Source of the DNA: Pseudomonas kairouanensis | Lineage (GTDB): Bacteria > Pseudomonadota > Gammaproteobacteria > Pseudomonadales > Pseudomonadaceae | Direction of reading: 5' to 3' | Length of the DNA stretch: 47,762 nucleotides | Assembly: GCF_004682055.1 (NCBI RefSeq) | Contig: NZ_QUZU01000044.1 | Location: 1-47,762, forward strand | Part shown: positions 1-8,568 of the stretch, piece by piece | Layout: the number at the start of each line of letters is the position of its first letter | How positions within the stretch are numbered: the stretch's first letter is position 1 | Notes under the pieces: model-generated | What the model was told of the DNA's origin: nothing | The model's database searches: none | Seen by the model: the letters and a program-made list of their open reading frames with translations, nothing else | Translations under genes and position numbers: made by a program

Positions 1-24
1 GATTTTTAACTGATCCACCGCATT

Positions 25-47
25 CGCGAGCAAGCCCGCTCCCACAG
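25..47. repeat. REP-like single arm
   Basis: The segment reads cgcgagcaagcccgctcccacag and matches the arm of the REP hairpins elsewhere in the window (GAGCAAGCCCGCTC core). No complementary arm is seen nearby, so it is a solitary or decayed copy. Confidence 0.6.
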
Positions 48-276
48 TTTTAACCGAGTACGACACACCCAACCGGTCGGCTCTAAGGCCGCCGCGCTCT
101 TGCTTTTGATCTGGGGTCGCCCCGTCAAACACGCTGGCCGAACCTAGGCGAGGCACCGAGTGGTGGGGCAAGAGCCCTTTTGCTTACTTTTGGGTCCTTC
201 CAAAAGTGAGTCGCTGTAAGAGCGAAACCATAAGTGGCCGTTACCGCAGCAATGGATATGTACACCGAAACACCGC

Positions 277-307
277 CATCGGGAGCAAGCCCCCTCCCAC
301 ATTCAAA
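277..307. repeat. REP single arm
   Basis: The core gggagcaagccccctcccac is the same 20-mer that forms the right arm of the REPINs at 6655-6749 and 10614-10702. Only one arm is present, just downstream of the stop of the TetR gene. Confidence 0.7.
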
Positions 308-335
308 CCAGGTTCGACCATAGATCTAGATCGCC

Positions 336-950
336 TCAAGGCCTGATCGCCGCCTCAACCCGCGCAATATACGTATCAAACCGCCCCACCAAATCCACCT
401 GCTCCGGAAACCGCAACCACTGCACCTGCAACCCATCCATCATCGCCAAAATCTCCTCCACCAACCCGGCAAGATCCACATCCCCCCGCACCTCCCCCGC
501 CGCCACCAGTTCAGCAAACTGCCCCTGCATACGCTGATGAATCGCCGCATACCGCGCCTGGAACCAGCCCCACGCCGGGTGGGTGTCCAGCAAACTCTCG
601 GCATTCAAAATGGTAAACGCCCGCACAACACCCGGCGCCGTAGCATTCGAGCGGTTGATGGCGCGCAGGCTGCCGAGCAAACCATTCAAGGATTTTTCCG
701 CGCGTACCTCATCGGCAATCCGCTGATTGACCTCATCGCGACGCTGCAACACCCCCATCAACAGCGAGATCTTGCTGGGAAAATGATGCAGCAGGCCCGC
801 CACGGAGATGCCCACAATCGCCGCCACCTGGGCCATGGAGGCGCCGCTGTAGCCTTCCAGGGAAAACACCTGCAAGGCCGCATCCAGCAGCTCTTCACGG
901 CGTTTTTCACCCTTGGGTGCGCGGCGGGTTTTGGGGGTGGGTTCGGTCAT
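336..950 (-). CDS. TetR/AcrR family transcriptional regulator
   Basis: A 204-aa DNA-binding regulator. The N-terminal tetrad helix-turn-helix spans about residues 17-62 (RREELLDAALQVFSLEGYSG, then AGLLHHFPSKISLL, the usual TetR recognition-helix pattern). The C-terminal helical half is the ligand/dimer domain and is too variable to name an inducer. The ATG overlaps the last 4 bases of the upstream LacI gene (947-950), so the two regulators are almost certainly co-transcribed and translationally coupled. Its target is not shown by the sequence; the adjoining LacI-controlled uptake operon is the simplest guess. The family is certain, the specific role unknown. Confidence 0.85.
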   Translation of the reverse strand: MTEPTPKTRRAPKGEKRREELLDAALQVFSLEGYSGASMAQVAAIVGISVAGLLHHFPSKISLLMGVLQRRDEVNQRIADEVRAEKSLNGLLGSLRAINRSNATAPGVVRAFTILNAESLLDTHPAWGWFQARYAAIHQRMQGQFAELVAAGEVRGDVDLAGLVEEILAMMDGLQVQWLRFPEQVDLVGRFDTYIARVEAAIRP

Positions 951-1999
951 GGGTCAGTCCTTGAGCTTTCCCGTTCGATCAGTCGGCAGTCCAACAGGTT
1001 CAACCGTTGTACTTCATCCTCAACCGGCAGCACCCCCAGGCTTTCCAACACGCGGGTGGCCGCCAGCACACCGATCTCCAGGGCCGGTGGCTTGATGGTG
1101 CTCAGGCTGGGCAGCAGCATTTCGGCAAACGGGTAGTCGCCAAAGCCCAGCACCGCGCAATCCTGGGGGATGTTCAAACCGGCGCGCTGCCCGGCCAGCA
1201 AGCCACCGGCAGCCAGGTTGTCATTGGCGAAGAAGATCGCATCCGGCGGTGTGGCGTGGCTCATCAGCGCTTGCATGGCCTGCTTGCCGGCTTCGAACGG
1301 CGCACTGTCGGCATCCGGGACGAATACCCAAGGCTCTACACCCAGCGCGGTGAGCGTGGCGGCAAACCCCTCGCCGCGCTCCATCGCGCTGAAGTCCCCC
1401 ACCGCACTGTTCTGCACAAACGCGATGCGCCGATAGCCCTGCCCATGCAGATAACGCGCGGCGGTGACGCCCACCTCGTAGTGGGAAAAACCGATCTGCA
1501 ACGGCTCGCGCTCAGGCACGTAGTCCCAGGTTTCCACCACCGGGATATCGGCGTCGGCAATCATCTTTTCGGTGGCCGCACTGTGAAAGCGGCTGGTCAG
1601 CACCAGCGCCGCCGGTGACCAACCCAGGAACGCACGCACCGCGCTTTCTTCCTGCTCGGCACTGAAGTAACTGGAGGCCAGCAACAGCTGATAACCATGG
1701 CGACTGAGGGTGTCACTGAAGCCCTGGATGGTATTGGCAAAGATCGGCCCGGAGATGTTCGGGATCACCATCGCCACGATACGCCCGCGCGCCGAGGCCA
1801 GCCCCCCCGCCACCAGGTTGGGCACGTAGCCCAATTCGGCCACCACCTGGGCGATGCGCTCGCGACGCTCAGGGGAAACCTGCTCGGGCTGGTTGAAATA
1901 ACGCGACACGGTAATGGCCGACACCCCAGCCTCGCGCGCCACGGTATTGAGAGTGACGCGCCCGGCGCCACGGCGTTTGCGCGGTTTGTCTTGGCTCAC
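947..1999 (-). CDS. LacI family transcriptional repressor (GntR-like)
   Basis: A 350-aa LacI-family regulator. The helix-turn-helix with hinge lies at about residues 16-70 (LNTVAREAGVSAITVSRYFN, then AELGYVPNLVAGGLAS), followed by a periplasmic-binding-protein-like effector core (VAMVIPNISGPIFANTIQGF; IFFANDNLAAGGLLAGQRAG). It begins with GTG: no in-frame ATG precedes the HTH and an AGGA-like site sits upstream. The layout resembles GntR-type repressors, but the effector is not predictable. It diverges from the TonB receptor at 2207, and the spacer holds a perfect LacI-type palindrome at 2086-2099, so it likely represses the receptor/monooxygenase/binding-protein operon and perhaps itself. 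Control of a sulfur-type operon by a LacI protein is unusual. Confidence 0.88.
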   Translation of the reverse strand: MSQDKPRKRRGAGRVTLNTVAREAGVSAITVSRYFNQPEQVSPERRERIAQVVAELGYVPNLVAGGLASARGRIVAMVIPNISGPIFANTIQGFSDTLSRHGYQLLLASSYFSAEQEESAVRAFLGWSPAALVLTSRFHSAATEKMIADADIPVVETWDYVPEREPLQIGFSHYEVGVTAARYLHGQGYRRIAFVQNSAVGDFSAMERGEGFAATLTALGVEPWVFVPDADSAPFEAGKQAMQALMSHATPPDAIFFANDNLAAGGLLAGQRAGLNIPQDCAVLGFGDYPFAEMLLPSLSTIKPPALEIGVLAATRVLESLGVLPVEDEVQRLNLLDCRLIERESSRTDP

Positions 2000-2085
2000 G
2001 GCAGAATCCTGTTAACAACGAAAAGGAATATAGGACTAATTTTTCAGTATTTGACGTTCTAAACCTGGCCCCACAATAATGCCGA

Positions 2086-2099
2086 TGTTAGCGCTAACA
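2086..2099. promoter_or_regulatory. LacI-family operator palindrome
   Basis: TGTTAGCGCTAACA is a perfect 14-bp palindrome with the central CG typical of LacI/GalR/GntR operators. It lies in the intergenic region between the LacI-family gene (start 1999) and the divergent TonB receptor (start 2207), placed to control both. The assignment to this regulator is inferred from position. Confidence 0.75.
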
Positions 2100-2206
2100 A
2101 AGCGCTCTGTCTGCTACTCGCTCAAGCGAATGCCAGAGACCGATACACAGGCGTTGCCGTCGCAGAACGGTAACGGTTCAGGGCATTTTTTTCGAGCGGG
2201 CACAGC

Positions 2207-4387
2207 ATGCACAACTTCCAGCGCACTACCTTATTGATCTTGGCCGGGCTGACTGCCCTGCCCGCCTTTGCGGCCGATGAGCAGGAGCCGACGCTCAAAT
2301 CCGTGACCGTCACCGCCACCCGCCGCGAGGAGTCGCTGCAAAAAGTCCCGGTCGCCGTTTCGGTGCTCGATGGCGAACAACTGGAACGCGACAACCGTAA
2401 CGGCGTGGCCAGTATTGCCCAACAGGTGCCGTCGCTGAACTTCCGCACCGGCGCCTCGAACAAGGACACCTCGCTGTTCGTGCGCGGCGTGGGCACTATC
2501 TCCACCTCCCCTGGCGTGGAGCCAACGGTGGCCACGGTGATCGACGGCGTAGTCTATGCCCGCCCAGGCCAGGCCACCCTCGACCTGCTGGACCTGGAAC
2601 GCATCGAAGTGCTGCGCGGCCCCCAGGGCACACTGTTTGGCAAGAACGCCTCGGCCGGTGTGCTGAACATCACCAGCAAGGCGCCCACGGCCGAGACCCA
2701 CGGCTATATCGACCAGTCCTACTACAGCGGCAATGAAAGCCGCACCCGTTTCGGCATCGGCGGCAGCCTGGTGCCCGGCGTGCTCAAGGGCTCGGTCAGC
2801 ACCCTGTTCGGCAGCTATGACGGCAACGTCGATAACAAACACAATGGGCAAGAGGTCAATGGCTACAACCACAAGGGCATTCGCGGCAAGTTGGAGTTCA
2901 CCCCCAACGACGACCTGAAGCTGACCCTGATCGGCGACTACATGCAGTCCCACGACGATGCGCCCAATGGCGTGGTGAGCAAGTCCCTCACCCCGGCGTT
3001 CGCCAACGCACTGAACCCGGTGCGCGGCTCCAGCGACAACCGCGACATCAACACCGACACCCGCAGCCATGTGCAAGACACCAACAAAGGCCTGTCGGCG
3101 CAGTTGGACTGGAACCTCGGCGACTACACCCTCACCTCCATCACCGCCTGGCGCGGCTGGGACAACACCCAGTACCAGGACGGCGACCGCCTGGGCACCG
3201 TGACCGCCGCGTTCCCCGGCACTGCCGACAAGGGCCAGCTTGAGTTCAACCAATATTCCCAGGAGCTGCGCCTGGCCTCCCCCAAGGGTGAGTTTTTGGA
3301 GTACGTCGGCGGCCTGTTCTACATGCACGGCAAGGACGAAGAAACCTACCAACGCACGCTGACCACCACCACCCGCACCGACCGTGGCATTGCCGACTAC
3401 AGCACCACCAACGACAGCTACGCGGTGTTTGGCGAGACCACACTGAACTTCACCTCGCGCTTTCGCGGCATCGCCGGCTTGCGCTACACCCACGACGACC
3501 TGAAATACGATCACCGCCGCGTTTCCACCTCGGCCGCCACGGTCAGCGGCATTCAACCGGCCACGTCCAGCTCGGGCTCGGTGGATGAAGACGGTTGGTC
3601 CGGCCGCCTGGGCGTGCAGTACGACATCACCGACAACGTCACCAGCTACCTCACCTACTCCCGTGGCTACAAAGGCCCGGCGTACAACGTGTTCTTCAAC
3701 ATGCAGCCGCGTGACACCGACGCCCTCAAGCCCGAGACCTCCAACACCTGGGAAGCCGGGATCAAGGCCACCGCCTGGAACAACCGCCTGACCACCAACC
3801 TGGCGGTATTCCACAGCGACTACGACAACTACCAGGCCAACTTCTTCGACACTGTGGCCGGCCAAGTGGTGACGCGCCTGATCAACGCCGGCAGCGTCAG
3901 CACCGAAGGCGTCGAGCTCGATTACGCCTTGCAGGCCACCCAGCAACTGAAACTGTCCGGCGCCCTGGCCTACACCCGTGCGCGCATCGACGAGTTCGCC
4001 TGCCCAGCCGGTGCGGCGGCAACGTGCAACGTGAATGGCAAGCCGTTACCCTTCAGCCCGGACTGGAAAAGCTACGTACGCGCCGACTACAGCATCCCCC
4101 TGGATAACGGCCTGGACATCGAACTGGGCACCGACTACAGCTGGCAGAGCGAAGTGCAGTACGACATCAGCCAGAACGTCGACACCAAGCAAGGCGCCTA
4201 CGGCATCTGGAACGCCAGCGTGGCCCTGGCCGACTACAGCAACGGCTGGCGTGTCGCATTGTTGGCCAAGAACCTTGCCGACAAGTCCTACTCGCCGCTG
4301 CTGGCCAGCGGTGGCAACTACATCTACCGCGCCGTGCCCCGTGACGATGAACGTTACTTCGGCGTGCAACTGCGCAAGGATTTCTAG
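2207..4387 (+). CDS. TonB-dependent outer-membrane receptor
   Basis: A 726-aa receptor. Residues 1-23 are a signal peptide ending AFA. A TonB-box-like stretch (LKSVTVTA, about 30-37) precedes the plug domain (VPVAVSVLDGEQLER, then IEVLRGPQGTLFGKNASAGVLNITSKAP, about 48-165), followed by a 22-strand barrel that ends in the usual terminal Phe (LRKDF). It has no STN signalling domain, so sigma/anti-sigma signalling is not expected. The plug type with GPQGTLFGKNASAG is common in receptors for non-siderophore nutrients. The next gene starts one base after its stop, so receptor, monooxygenase and binding protein form one operon. The substrate is unknown; an organosulfur compound is inferred from the neighbours. 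Expression is probably set by the LacI repressor upstream. Confidence 0.92.
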   Translation: MHNFQRTTLLILAGLTALPAFAADEQEPTLKSVTVTATRREESLQKVPVAVSVLDGEQLERDNRNGVASIAQQVPSLNFRTGASNKDTSLFVRGVGTISTSPGVEPTVATVIDGVVYARPGQATLDLLDLERIEVLRGPQGTLFGKNASAGVLNITSKAPTAETHGYIDQSYYSGNESRTRFGIGGSLVPGVLKGSVSTLFGSYDGNVDNKHNGQEVNGYNHKGIRGKLEFTPNDDLKLTLIGDYMQSHDDAPNGVVSKSLTPAFANALNPVRGSSDNRDINTDTRSHVQDTNKGLSAQLDWNLGDYTLTSITAWRGWDNTQYQDGDRLGTVTAAFPGTADKGQLEFNQYSQELRLASPKGEFLEYVGGLFYMHGKDEETYQRTLTTTTRTDRGIADYSTTNDSYAVFGETTLNFTSRFRGIAGLRYTHDDLKYDHRRVSTSAATVSGIQPATSSSGSVDEDGWSGRLGVQYDITDNVTSYLTYSRGYKGPAYNVFFNMQPRDTDALKPETSNTWEAGIKATAWNNRLTTNLAVFHSDYDNYQANFFDTVAGQVVTRLINAGSVSTEGVELDYALQATQQLKLSGALAYTRARIDEFACPAGAAATCNVNGKPLPFSPDWKSYVRADYSIPLDNGLDIELGTDYSWQSEVQYDISQNVDTKQGAYGIWNASVALADYSNGWRVALLAKNLADKSYSPLLASGGNYIYRAVPRDDERYFGVQLRKDF

Positions 4388-4388
4388 C

Positions 4389-5720
4389 ATGAGCCGTCAA
4401 CTCAAACTCGGCGCCTTTCTCATGGCCACCGGTCACCACGTCGCCGCCTGGCGCCACCCGGATGTGCCGGCCAATGCCGGGCTGGATTTCGCCCAGTACA
4501 AGCACCTGGCGCGGGTTGCCGAAGCGGCGAAGTTCGATGCGCTGTTCGTGGCCGACAGCATTGCCGCCGCCACGGGGGAGATCGCCAGCCATATGGCGCG
4601 TTCGGACCATTTCGAGCCGCTGACCTTGCTGTCGGCGCTCAGTGCAGTGACCGATAATATCGGCCTGATCGCCACGGCCACCACCACCTACAACGAGCCC
4701 TACCATGTGGCCCGCAAATTTGCCTCGCTGGATCACTTGTCCGGCGGACGTGCGGGCTGGAACCTGGTGACTTCGGACGCTGCCGCCGAAGCGCAGAATT
4801 TTGGCCGTGATGAACACCTGGGCCATGGCGAGCGCTACAGCCGCGCCCGCGAGTTTCACCAGGTGGTCACCGGTTTGTGGGACAGCTGGGAAGACGACGC
4901 TTTTGTGCGCGACAAGGCCAGCGGCAACTACTACGACCCGGCCAAGCTGCATGTGCTGGACCATGTGGGCGAACACTTTCGCGTCAAAGGCCCGCTGAAC
5001 GTGGCGCGCTCCCCCCAGGGCCAGCCGGTGATCGTGCAGGCTGGGTCGTCGGAAACTGGCCGTGAATTGGCGGCGCAAACCGCCGAGGTGGTGTTTACCG
5101 CGCAGACGTCGCTGGAGAGTGCCCAGGGGTTTTATGCCGATCTCAAGGGGCGCTTGGCCCGTTATGGCCGTGAAGCGGATTCGCTGAAAATCATGCCAGG
5201 GGTGTTTGTGGTGGTCGGGCAGACCGAGACTGAGGCGCAGGCCAAGTTCGAGGCATTCCAGGACCTGGTGCAGCCAGAAGTCGGCGTGGCCTTGCTGGGG
5301 CGCATGCTGGGCAATTTCGACTTGTCTGGCTACCCGCTGGACGGGCCGCTGCCAGAGCTGCCGCTGACCGACAGCGGCCAACGCAGCCGCCAGCAATTGC
5401 TCAGTGACTTGGCCCACCGCGAAAACCTGACCCTGGCCCAATTGGGTCGGCGCATCGCCGGTGGGCGTGGGCACTACAGCCTGATTGGCACCCCAGGGCA
5501 GATCGCCGATGAGTTGCAACGTTGGTTCGAAAACGGCGCGGCCGATGGCTTTAATATCCTGGTGCCCCACCTGCCCGGCGGGCTGGAAGACTTCGCCCAG
5601 TGGGTGGTGCCCGAACTGCAACGACGCGGACTGTTCCGCACTGAATACACGGGCTCCACCCTGCGTGAAAACCTCGGTTTGGCGCGCCCGGAAAATCGCT
5701 ATAAAAAGGACAAGGCATGA
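4389..5720 (+). CDS. NtaA/SnaA/DszA-family FMN-dependent monooxygenase
   Basis: A 443-aa flavin-dependent luciferase-like monooxygenase of the nitrilotriacetate / pristinamycin IIA / dibenzothiophene-sulfone type. These enzymes use FMNH2 from a separate reductase to oxidise C-N or C-S bonds. Family marks are RQLKLGAFLMATGHHVAAWRHP at the N-terminus, KFDALFVADS, LDHLSGGRAGWNLVTS (FMN-site region), ERYSRAREF and the QAGSSETGRELAA loop. The chosen ATG at 4389 begins the conserved N-terminus and lies one base past the receptor stop; an in-frame upstream extension to 4035 only overlaps the receptor and is not real. The stop overlaps the next ATG by 4 bases. No flavin reductase gene is nearby, so one must come from elsewhere. 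The role is probably desulfurisation or oxidative cleavage of the compound taken up by the operon. Confidence 0.9.
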   Translation: MSRQLKLGAFLMATGHHVAAWRHPDVPANAGLDFAQYKHLARVAEAAKFDALFVADSIAAATGEIASHMARSDHFEPLTLLSALSAVTDNIGLIATATTTYNEPYHVARKFASLDHLSGGRAGWNLVTSDAAAEAQNFGRDEHLGHGERYSRAREFHQVVTGLWDSWEDDAFVRDKASGNYYDPAKLHVLDHVGEHFRVKGPLNVARSPQGQPVIVQAGSSETGRELAAQTAEVVFTAQTSLESAQGFYADLKGRLARYGREADSLKIMPGVFVVVGQTETEAQAKFEAFQDLVQPEVGVALLGRMLGNFDLSGYPLDGPLPELPLTDSGQRSRQQLLSDLAHRENLTLAQLGRRIAGGRGHYSLIGTPGQIADELQRWFENGAADGFNILVPHLPGGLEDFAQWVVPELQRRGLFRTEYTGSTLRENLGLARPENRYKKDKA

Positions 5721-6649
5721 AGATTCCAGCGCTGTTACTGGCCCTGTTGGCCGTTTCCCAAACCGCCCTGGCGGCCGACCCCGCCAGCCTGCGCATTGGC
5801 TACCAGAAAGGCTCCATCGCCCTGGTGCTGGCCAAGGAACATGGGCTGCTGGAAAAACGCTTCCCAAAAACCAATGTGAAGTGGATCGAATTCCCCGCCG
5901 GCCCGCAGATGCTCGAAGCACTGAACGTCGGCGCCCTGGACGTGGGTTCCACCGGTGACATCCCACCGCTGTTCGCCCAGGCCGCTGGCGCAGACCTGGT
6001 GTACATCGGCGCCGAGCCGCCCAAGCCCAGCGCCGAAACCATCCTGGTGCGCAACGACAGCCCGCTGCACTCGGTAGCGGACCTGAAGGGCAAGAAAGTC
6101 GCGTTCCAGAAAGGCTCCAGTTCCCACAACCTGATCCTGCGGGCCCTGAACAAAGCCGGCTTGAGCTACAAGGACATCCAACCGGTGTACCTGCCCCCGG
6201 CCGATGCGCGTGCTGCGTTCGAGCAAGGCAGCGTGGATGCCTGGGCGATCTGGGAACCCTACTCGTCCCTGGCCTTGAGCCAGAGCCCAAGCCATGTGCT
6301 GGCCAATGGCGAAGGGTTGGGGTTATCGGGGCCGGTGTACACCGCGCGGCGCGACTATGCCAAAACCTATGGGACGTTTGTGCATGACTTGCTGGATGAA
6401 CTTACTGCGGCAGAAGCGCTGACCCGCAGCCAGCGGGAAGACAGTTTGAAAGTACTGACCGCATTCATGGGGCTGCCTGCCGATGTGGTTACGCGCTACA
6501 TGGACAACCGCCCGCCTTCGCCGATCCTGCCGATTGACGACAAGATCATCCAGGCGCAGCAGGCGACGGCGGATTTGTTCTACCAGAACAAGTTGCTGCC
6601 CAAGGCCATTGACGTCAACCAGGCCGTGTGGAGATCAGAAGCCAACTGA
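5717..6649 (+). CDS. SsuA-like aliphatic sulfonate ABC substrate-binding protein
   Basis: A 310-aa periplasmic binding protein with a signal peptide (residues 1-20, ending ALA-ADP). Sulfonate-binding family features are RIGYQKGSIALVLAKEHG, the VKWIEFPAGPQMLEALNVGALDVGSTGDIPPLFAQAAG block, and VDAWAIWEPYSSLA. It overlaps the monooxygenase by 4 bases (ATGA). No ssuB/ssuC-type ATPase or permease follows, so it must feed a transporter encoded elsewhere or act only as a scavenger. With the receptor and monooxygenase it makes a compact outer membrane-periplasm-cytoplasm set that points to sulfonates, sulfate esters or related organosulfur compounds. The family is secure, the ligand is not. Confidence 0.9.
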   Translation: MKIPALLLALLAVSQTALAADPASLRIGYQKGSIALVLAKEHGLLEKRFPKTNVKWIEFPAGPQMLEALNVGALDVGSTGDIPPLFAQAAGADLVYIGAEPPKPSAETILVRNDSPLHSVADLKGKKVAFQKGSSSHNLILRALNKAGLSYKDIQPVYLPPADARAAFEQGSVDAWAIWEPYSSLALSQSPSHVLANGEGLGLSGPVYTARRDYAKTYGTFVHDLLDELTAAEALTRSQREDSLKVLTAFMGLPADVVTRYMDNRPPSPILPIDDKIIQAQQATADLFYQNKLLPKAIDVNQAVWRSEAN

Positions 6650-6654
6650 GAGCT

Positions 6655-6749
6655 AAATGTGGGAGGGGGCTTGCCCCCGATGAGGGGATATCAGTTGATA
6701 CATCTGTGACTGACACTCCCTCATCGGGAGCAAGCCCCCTCCCACATTT
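6655..6749. repeat. REPIN (REP doublet)
   Basis: Two inverted REP arms of 32 nt, 6655-6686 and 6718-6749, match with one mismatch (core GGGAGGGGGCTTGC / GCAAGCCCCCTCCC) and are separated by a 31-nt spacer. It sits between the convergent SsuA-like and fecE genes. Its spacer resembles that of the REPIN at 10614-10702. Confidence 0.9.
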
Positions 6750-6803
6750 GAACTTCATCAGGCTTGAGTGCAGAGTAACCCCCCTGCCACCTTTTGAACT
6801 CCG

Positions 6804-7595
6804 TCAGACGTGAGGGCGGGTGCTTTTCTCGATCAGGCACATGGGGGTTCCGGCAATCGGCTCTTGCATCACCTGCACCTGCACATCAAACACCTGCCGC
6901 ATCAACTCTGCACTGATCACCGCCCCCGGCGCGCCATCGGCCACCAGCTTGCCGCCGTGCATCACCGCCAGGTGATCGGCATACCGGCAGGCTTGGTTGA
7001 TATCGTGCAACACCGTTATCACGGTCTTGCCCTCTGCCGCCAACTCGCCCATCAAGTCGAGCAGTTCAACCTGATGGCTGATGTCCAGGTAAGTGGTGGG
7101 CTCATCCAGCAGCACCACCGGCGCATTCTGCGCCAGCACCATCGCCAGCCAGGCCCGTTGGCGCTGGCCGCCGGACAAATCCGCCAGGGCCCGATCAGCC
7201 AACACGTCCAACTCCAGACGCTGCATGGCCTGGGTCACATGGGCCTGATCACTGCCACTCAAGCGCCCCCACAACGAGTTGTGCGGGCTGCGCCCATAGG
7301 CGACCAACTGGCGCACGCTGACGCCTTCCGGCACGGGCAGCACTTGGGGCAGAAACGCGATCTGCCGCGCCAATTGGCGGGCGCTCAGGTTGGCGTAGGC
7401 CTGGCCGTCCAGGGTCAATTCCCCCTGGGTCGGCTTGAGGATGCGCGCAAAGGCCTTGAGCAGGGTGGACTTGCCGCAGCCGTTCGGGCCGATCAACGCG
7501 GTGACCTTCCCCGCCGGCGGGGTAAACGACAACCCTTGCACGATGCGCGTGGCGCCGTAGCCAATATCGAGCTGATGTGCCTGCAAAATACTCAT
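6804..7595 (-). CDS. fecE: Iron(III) siderophore/dicitrate ABC transporter ATP-binding protein, FecE-like
   Basis: A 263-aa ABC ATPase that powers import of ferric chelates through the FecC/FecD channel at the inner membrane. Walker A GPNGCGKS is at residues 36-43, the Q-loop FLPQ near 81-84, signature LSGGQ at 140-144, Walker B VVLLDEP around 160-166 and the H-loop LHD near 198. Overall pattern (LSARQLARQIAFLPQ; DEPTTYLDISHQVELLDLMGEL) follows E. coli FecE closely. It is the last gene of the leftward fecBCDE unit, a few bases after the fecD stop. The name fecE reflects sequence resemblance; the chelate may differ from citrate. Confidence 0.88.
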   Translation of the reverse strand: MSILQAHQLDIGYGATRIVQGLSFTPPAGKVTALIGPNGCGKSTLLKAFARILKPTQGELTLDGQAYANLSARQLARQIAFLPQVLPVPEGVSVRQLVAYGRSPHNSLWGRLSGSDQAHVTQAMQRLELDVLADRALADLSGGQRQRAWLAMVLAQNAPVVLLDEPTTYLDISHQVELLDLMGELAAEGKTVITVLHDINQACRYADHLAVMHGGKLVADGAPGAVISAELMRQVFDVQVQVMQEPIAGTPMCLIEKSTRPHV

Positions 7596-7599
7596 GTGA

Positions 7600-8568
7600 T
7601 CAGCCCTTGAACCGTGCCAGCAACCAAAGAAAATACGGCGCGCCGATCACCGCTGTGAGCACCCCGGCGGGGATCTCGCTGGGGGCGATCAACGTGCGCC
7701 CGAGGGTGTCGGCCAGCACCAGCAACAGTGCGCCGATCAACATAGCGGCCGGTAATAGAAACTGGTGATGCCCGCCCACCAGGCGGCGTGCCATATGCGG
7801 TGCAACCAACCCGATAAACCCAATCGGCCCGATCACGCCAACGCCCAGGCTGGTGAGCAACACCGCGCACGCCATCGCCAGCCAGCGCGTGCGGTTTAGC
7901 GCCGTGCCCAGGCTATGGGCGGCTTCGTCGCCGAGGGCGATCAGGTTCAGCGGTTTGGCCAGGCACAGGCCCAGCGGGATCAGTAGCAAAAACGGCAACA
8001 CCAGCGCCACATGGTGCCAGTTGCGGCTCCACAGGCTGCCGGTCAGCGCCAGCAGTGCGGTGTTGATATCCAGCGGGTGGGACAGGATCAGAAATTCGGT
8101 GACGCTGGACAAGGTCACCGCAATCGCCACCCCCGACAACGCAAAGCGCACCCCGGAAAAACTCACGCCGGTGTTGTACAGCGCCAGCAGTAATGCACCA
8201 CCGGCACCGCCCAGGCACGCCACCAGGGGCAGCCAGGCAATCGGCAACTGCGGCCAACTGATGATCGCCACGGTCAGCGCCAAACCGGCGCCTTGGGTTA
8301 CACCAAGGATTTCCGGCGAGGCCAGCGGGTTGCGGATCACTCCCTGCACAATCGCCCCGGCCAGGCCGAAGGCGCAACCGGCCAGGATCGCGATCAGGCT
8401 GCGAGGCAACCGGTGGTTCCACACTTCGAAGTCGAGGGCGTCGTGGGCCAGCAAACGGTCCACGACTGTGGCGGGTTTGAGCCACAACGTGCCGGCACTC
8501 AGGCTGATAAACGTGGCCAGCAGCAGCAAACCAAGCAGCAGCCACAGGCGCAAACGGGGGCGGATCAT
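7600..8568 (-). CDS. fecD: FecCD-family iron-chelate ABC permease, FecD-like
   Basis: A 322-aa inner-membrane permease, about ten transmembrane helices, partner of FecC. Family marks are NHRLPRSLIAILAGCAFGLAGAIVQGVIRNPLASPEILG near residues 52-90 and GVIGPIGFIGLVAPHMARRLVG, the coupling-helix region that contacts the ATPase. The chosen ATG at 8568 starts MIRPRLRLWLLLG and overlaps the fecC stop by 4 bases (8565-8568); an in-frame extension to 9450 runs through fecC in another frame and is not real. Typical FecD is about 318 aa, so it is full length. Expression is expected to follow iron through the Fur-box candidate upstream of fecB. Confidence 0.88.
   Translation of the reverse strand: MIRPRLRLWLLLGLLLLATFISLSAGTLWLKPATVVDRLLAHDALDFEVWNHRLPRSLIAILAGCAFGLAGAIVQGVIRNPLASPEILGVTQGAGLALTVAIISWPQLPIAWLPLVACLGGAGGALLLALYNTGVSFSGVRFALSGVAIAVTLSSVTEFLILSHPLDINTALLALTGSLWSRNWHHVALVLPFLLLIPLGLCLAKPLNLIALGDEAAHSLGTALNRTRWLAMACAVLLTSLGVGVIGPIGFIGLVAPHMARRLVGGHHQFLLPAAMLIGALLLVLADTLGRTLIAPSEIPAGVLTAVIGAPYFLWLLARFKG

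Larger units (their letters stand above)
1..335. other. Intergenic stretch with repeat remnants, no gene
   Basis: No convincing coding region. It holds a single REP-like arm near each end (about 25-47 and 277-307) and, between about 100 and 270, a block containing 'tttgcttacttttgggtcc', 'ccaaaagtgagtcgctgt' and 'gtggccgttaccgcagcaat'. From memory that block resembles an intergenic element dispersed in P. fluorescens genomes and often mis-annotated as short hypothetical proteins; its copy number cannot be checked here. Confidence 0.55.

Noticed and set aside
2010..2017. TGTTAACA as a second LacI operator
   Set aside because: It lacks the GCGC centre of the 14-bp palindrome, is only 8 bp, and lies in the leader just before the GTG start; too short to support.
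4035..4388. Upstream extension of the monooxygenase frame
   Set aside because: It overlaps the receptor's conserved C-terminus; the family N-terminus begins at the ATG at 4389.
2231..6290. Long minus-strand reading frames (571 aa at 2231-3946 and 707 aa at 4167-6290)
   Set aside because: They run antisense to a clearly homologous receptor, monooxygenase and binding protein; such frames are common in GC-rich DNA and their translations show no domains.
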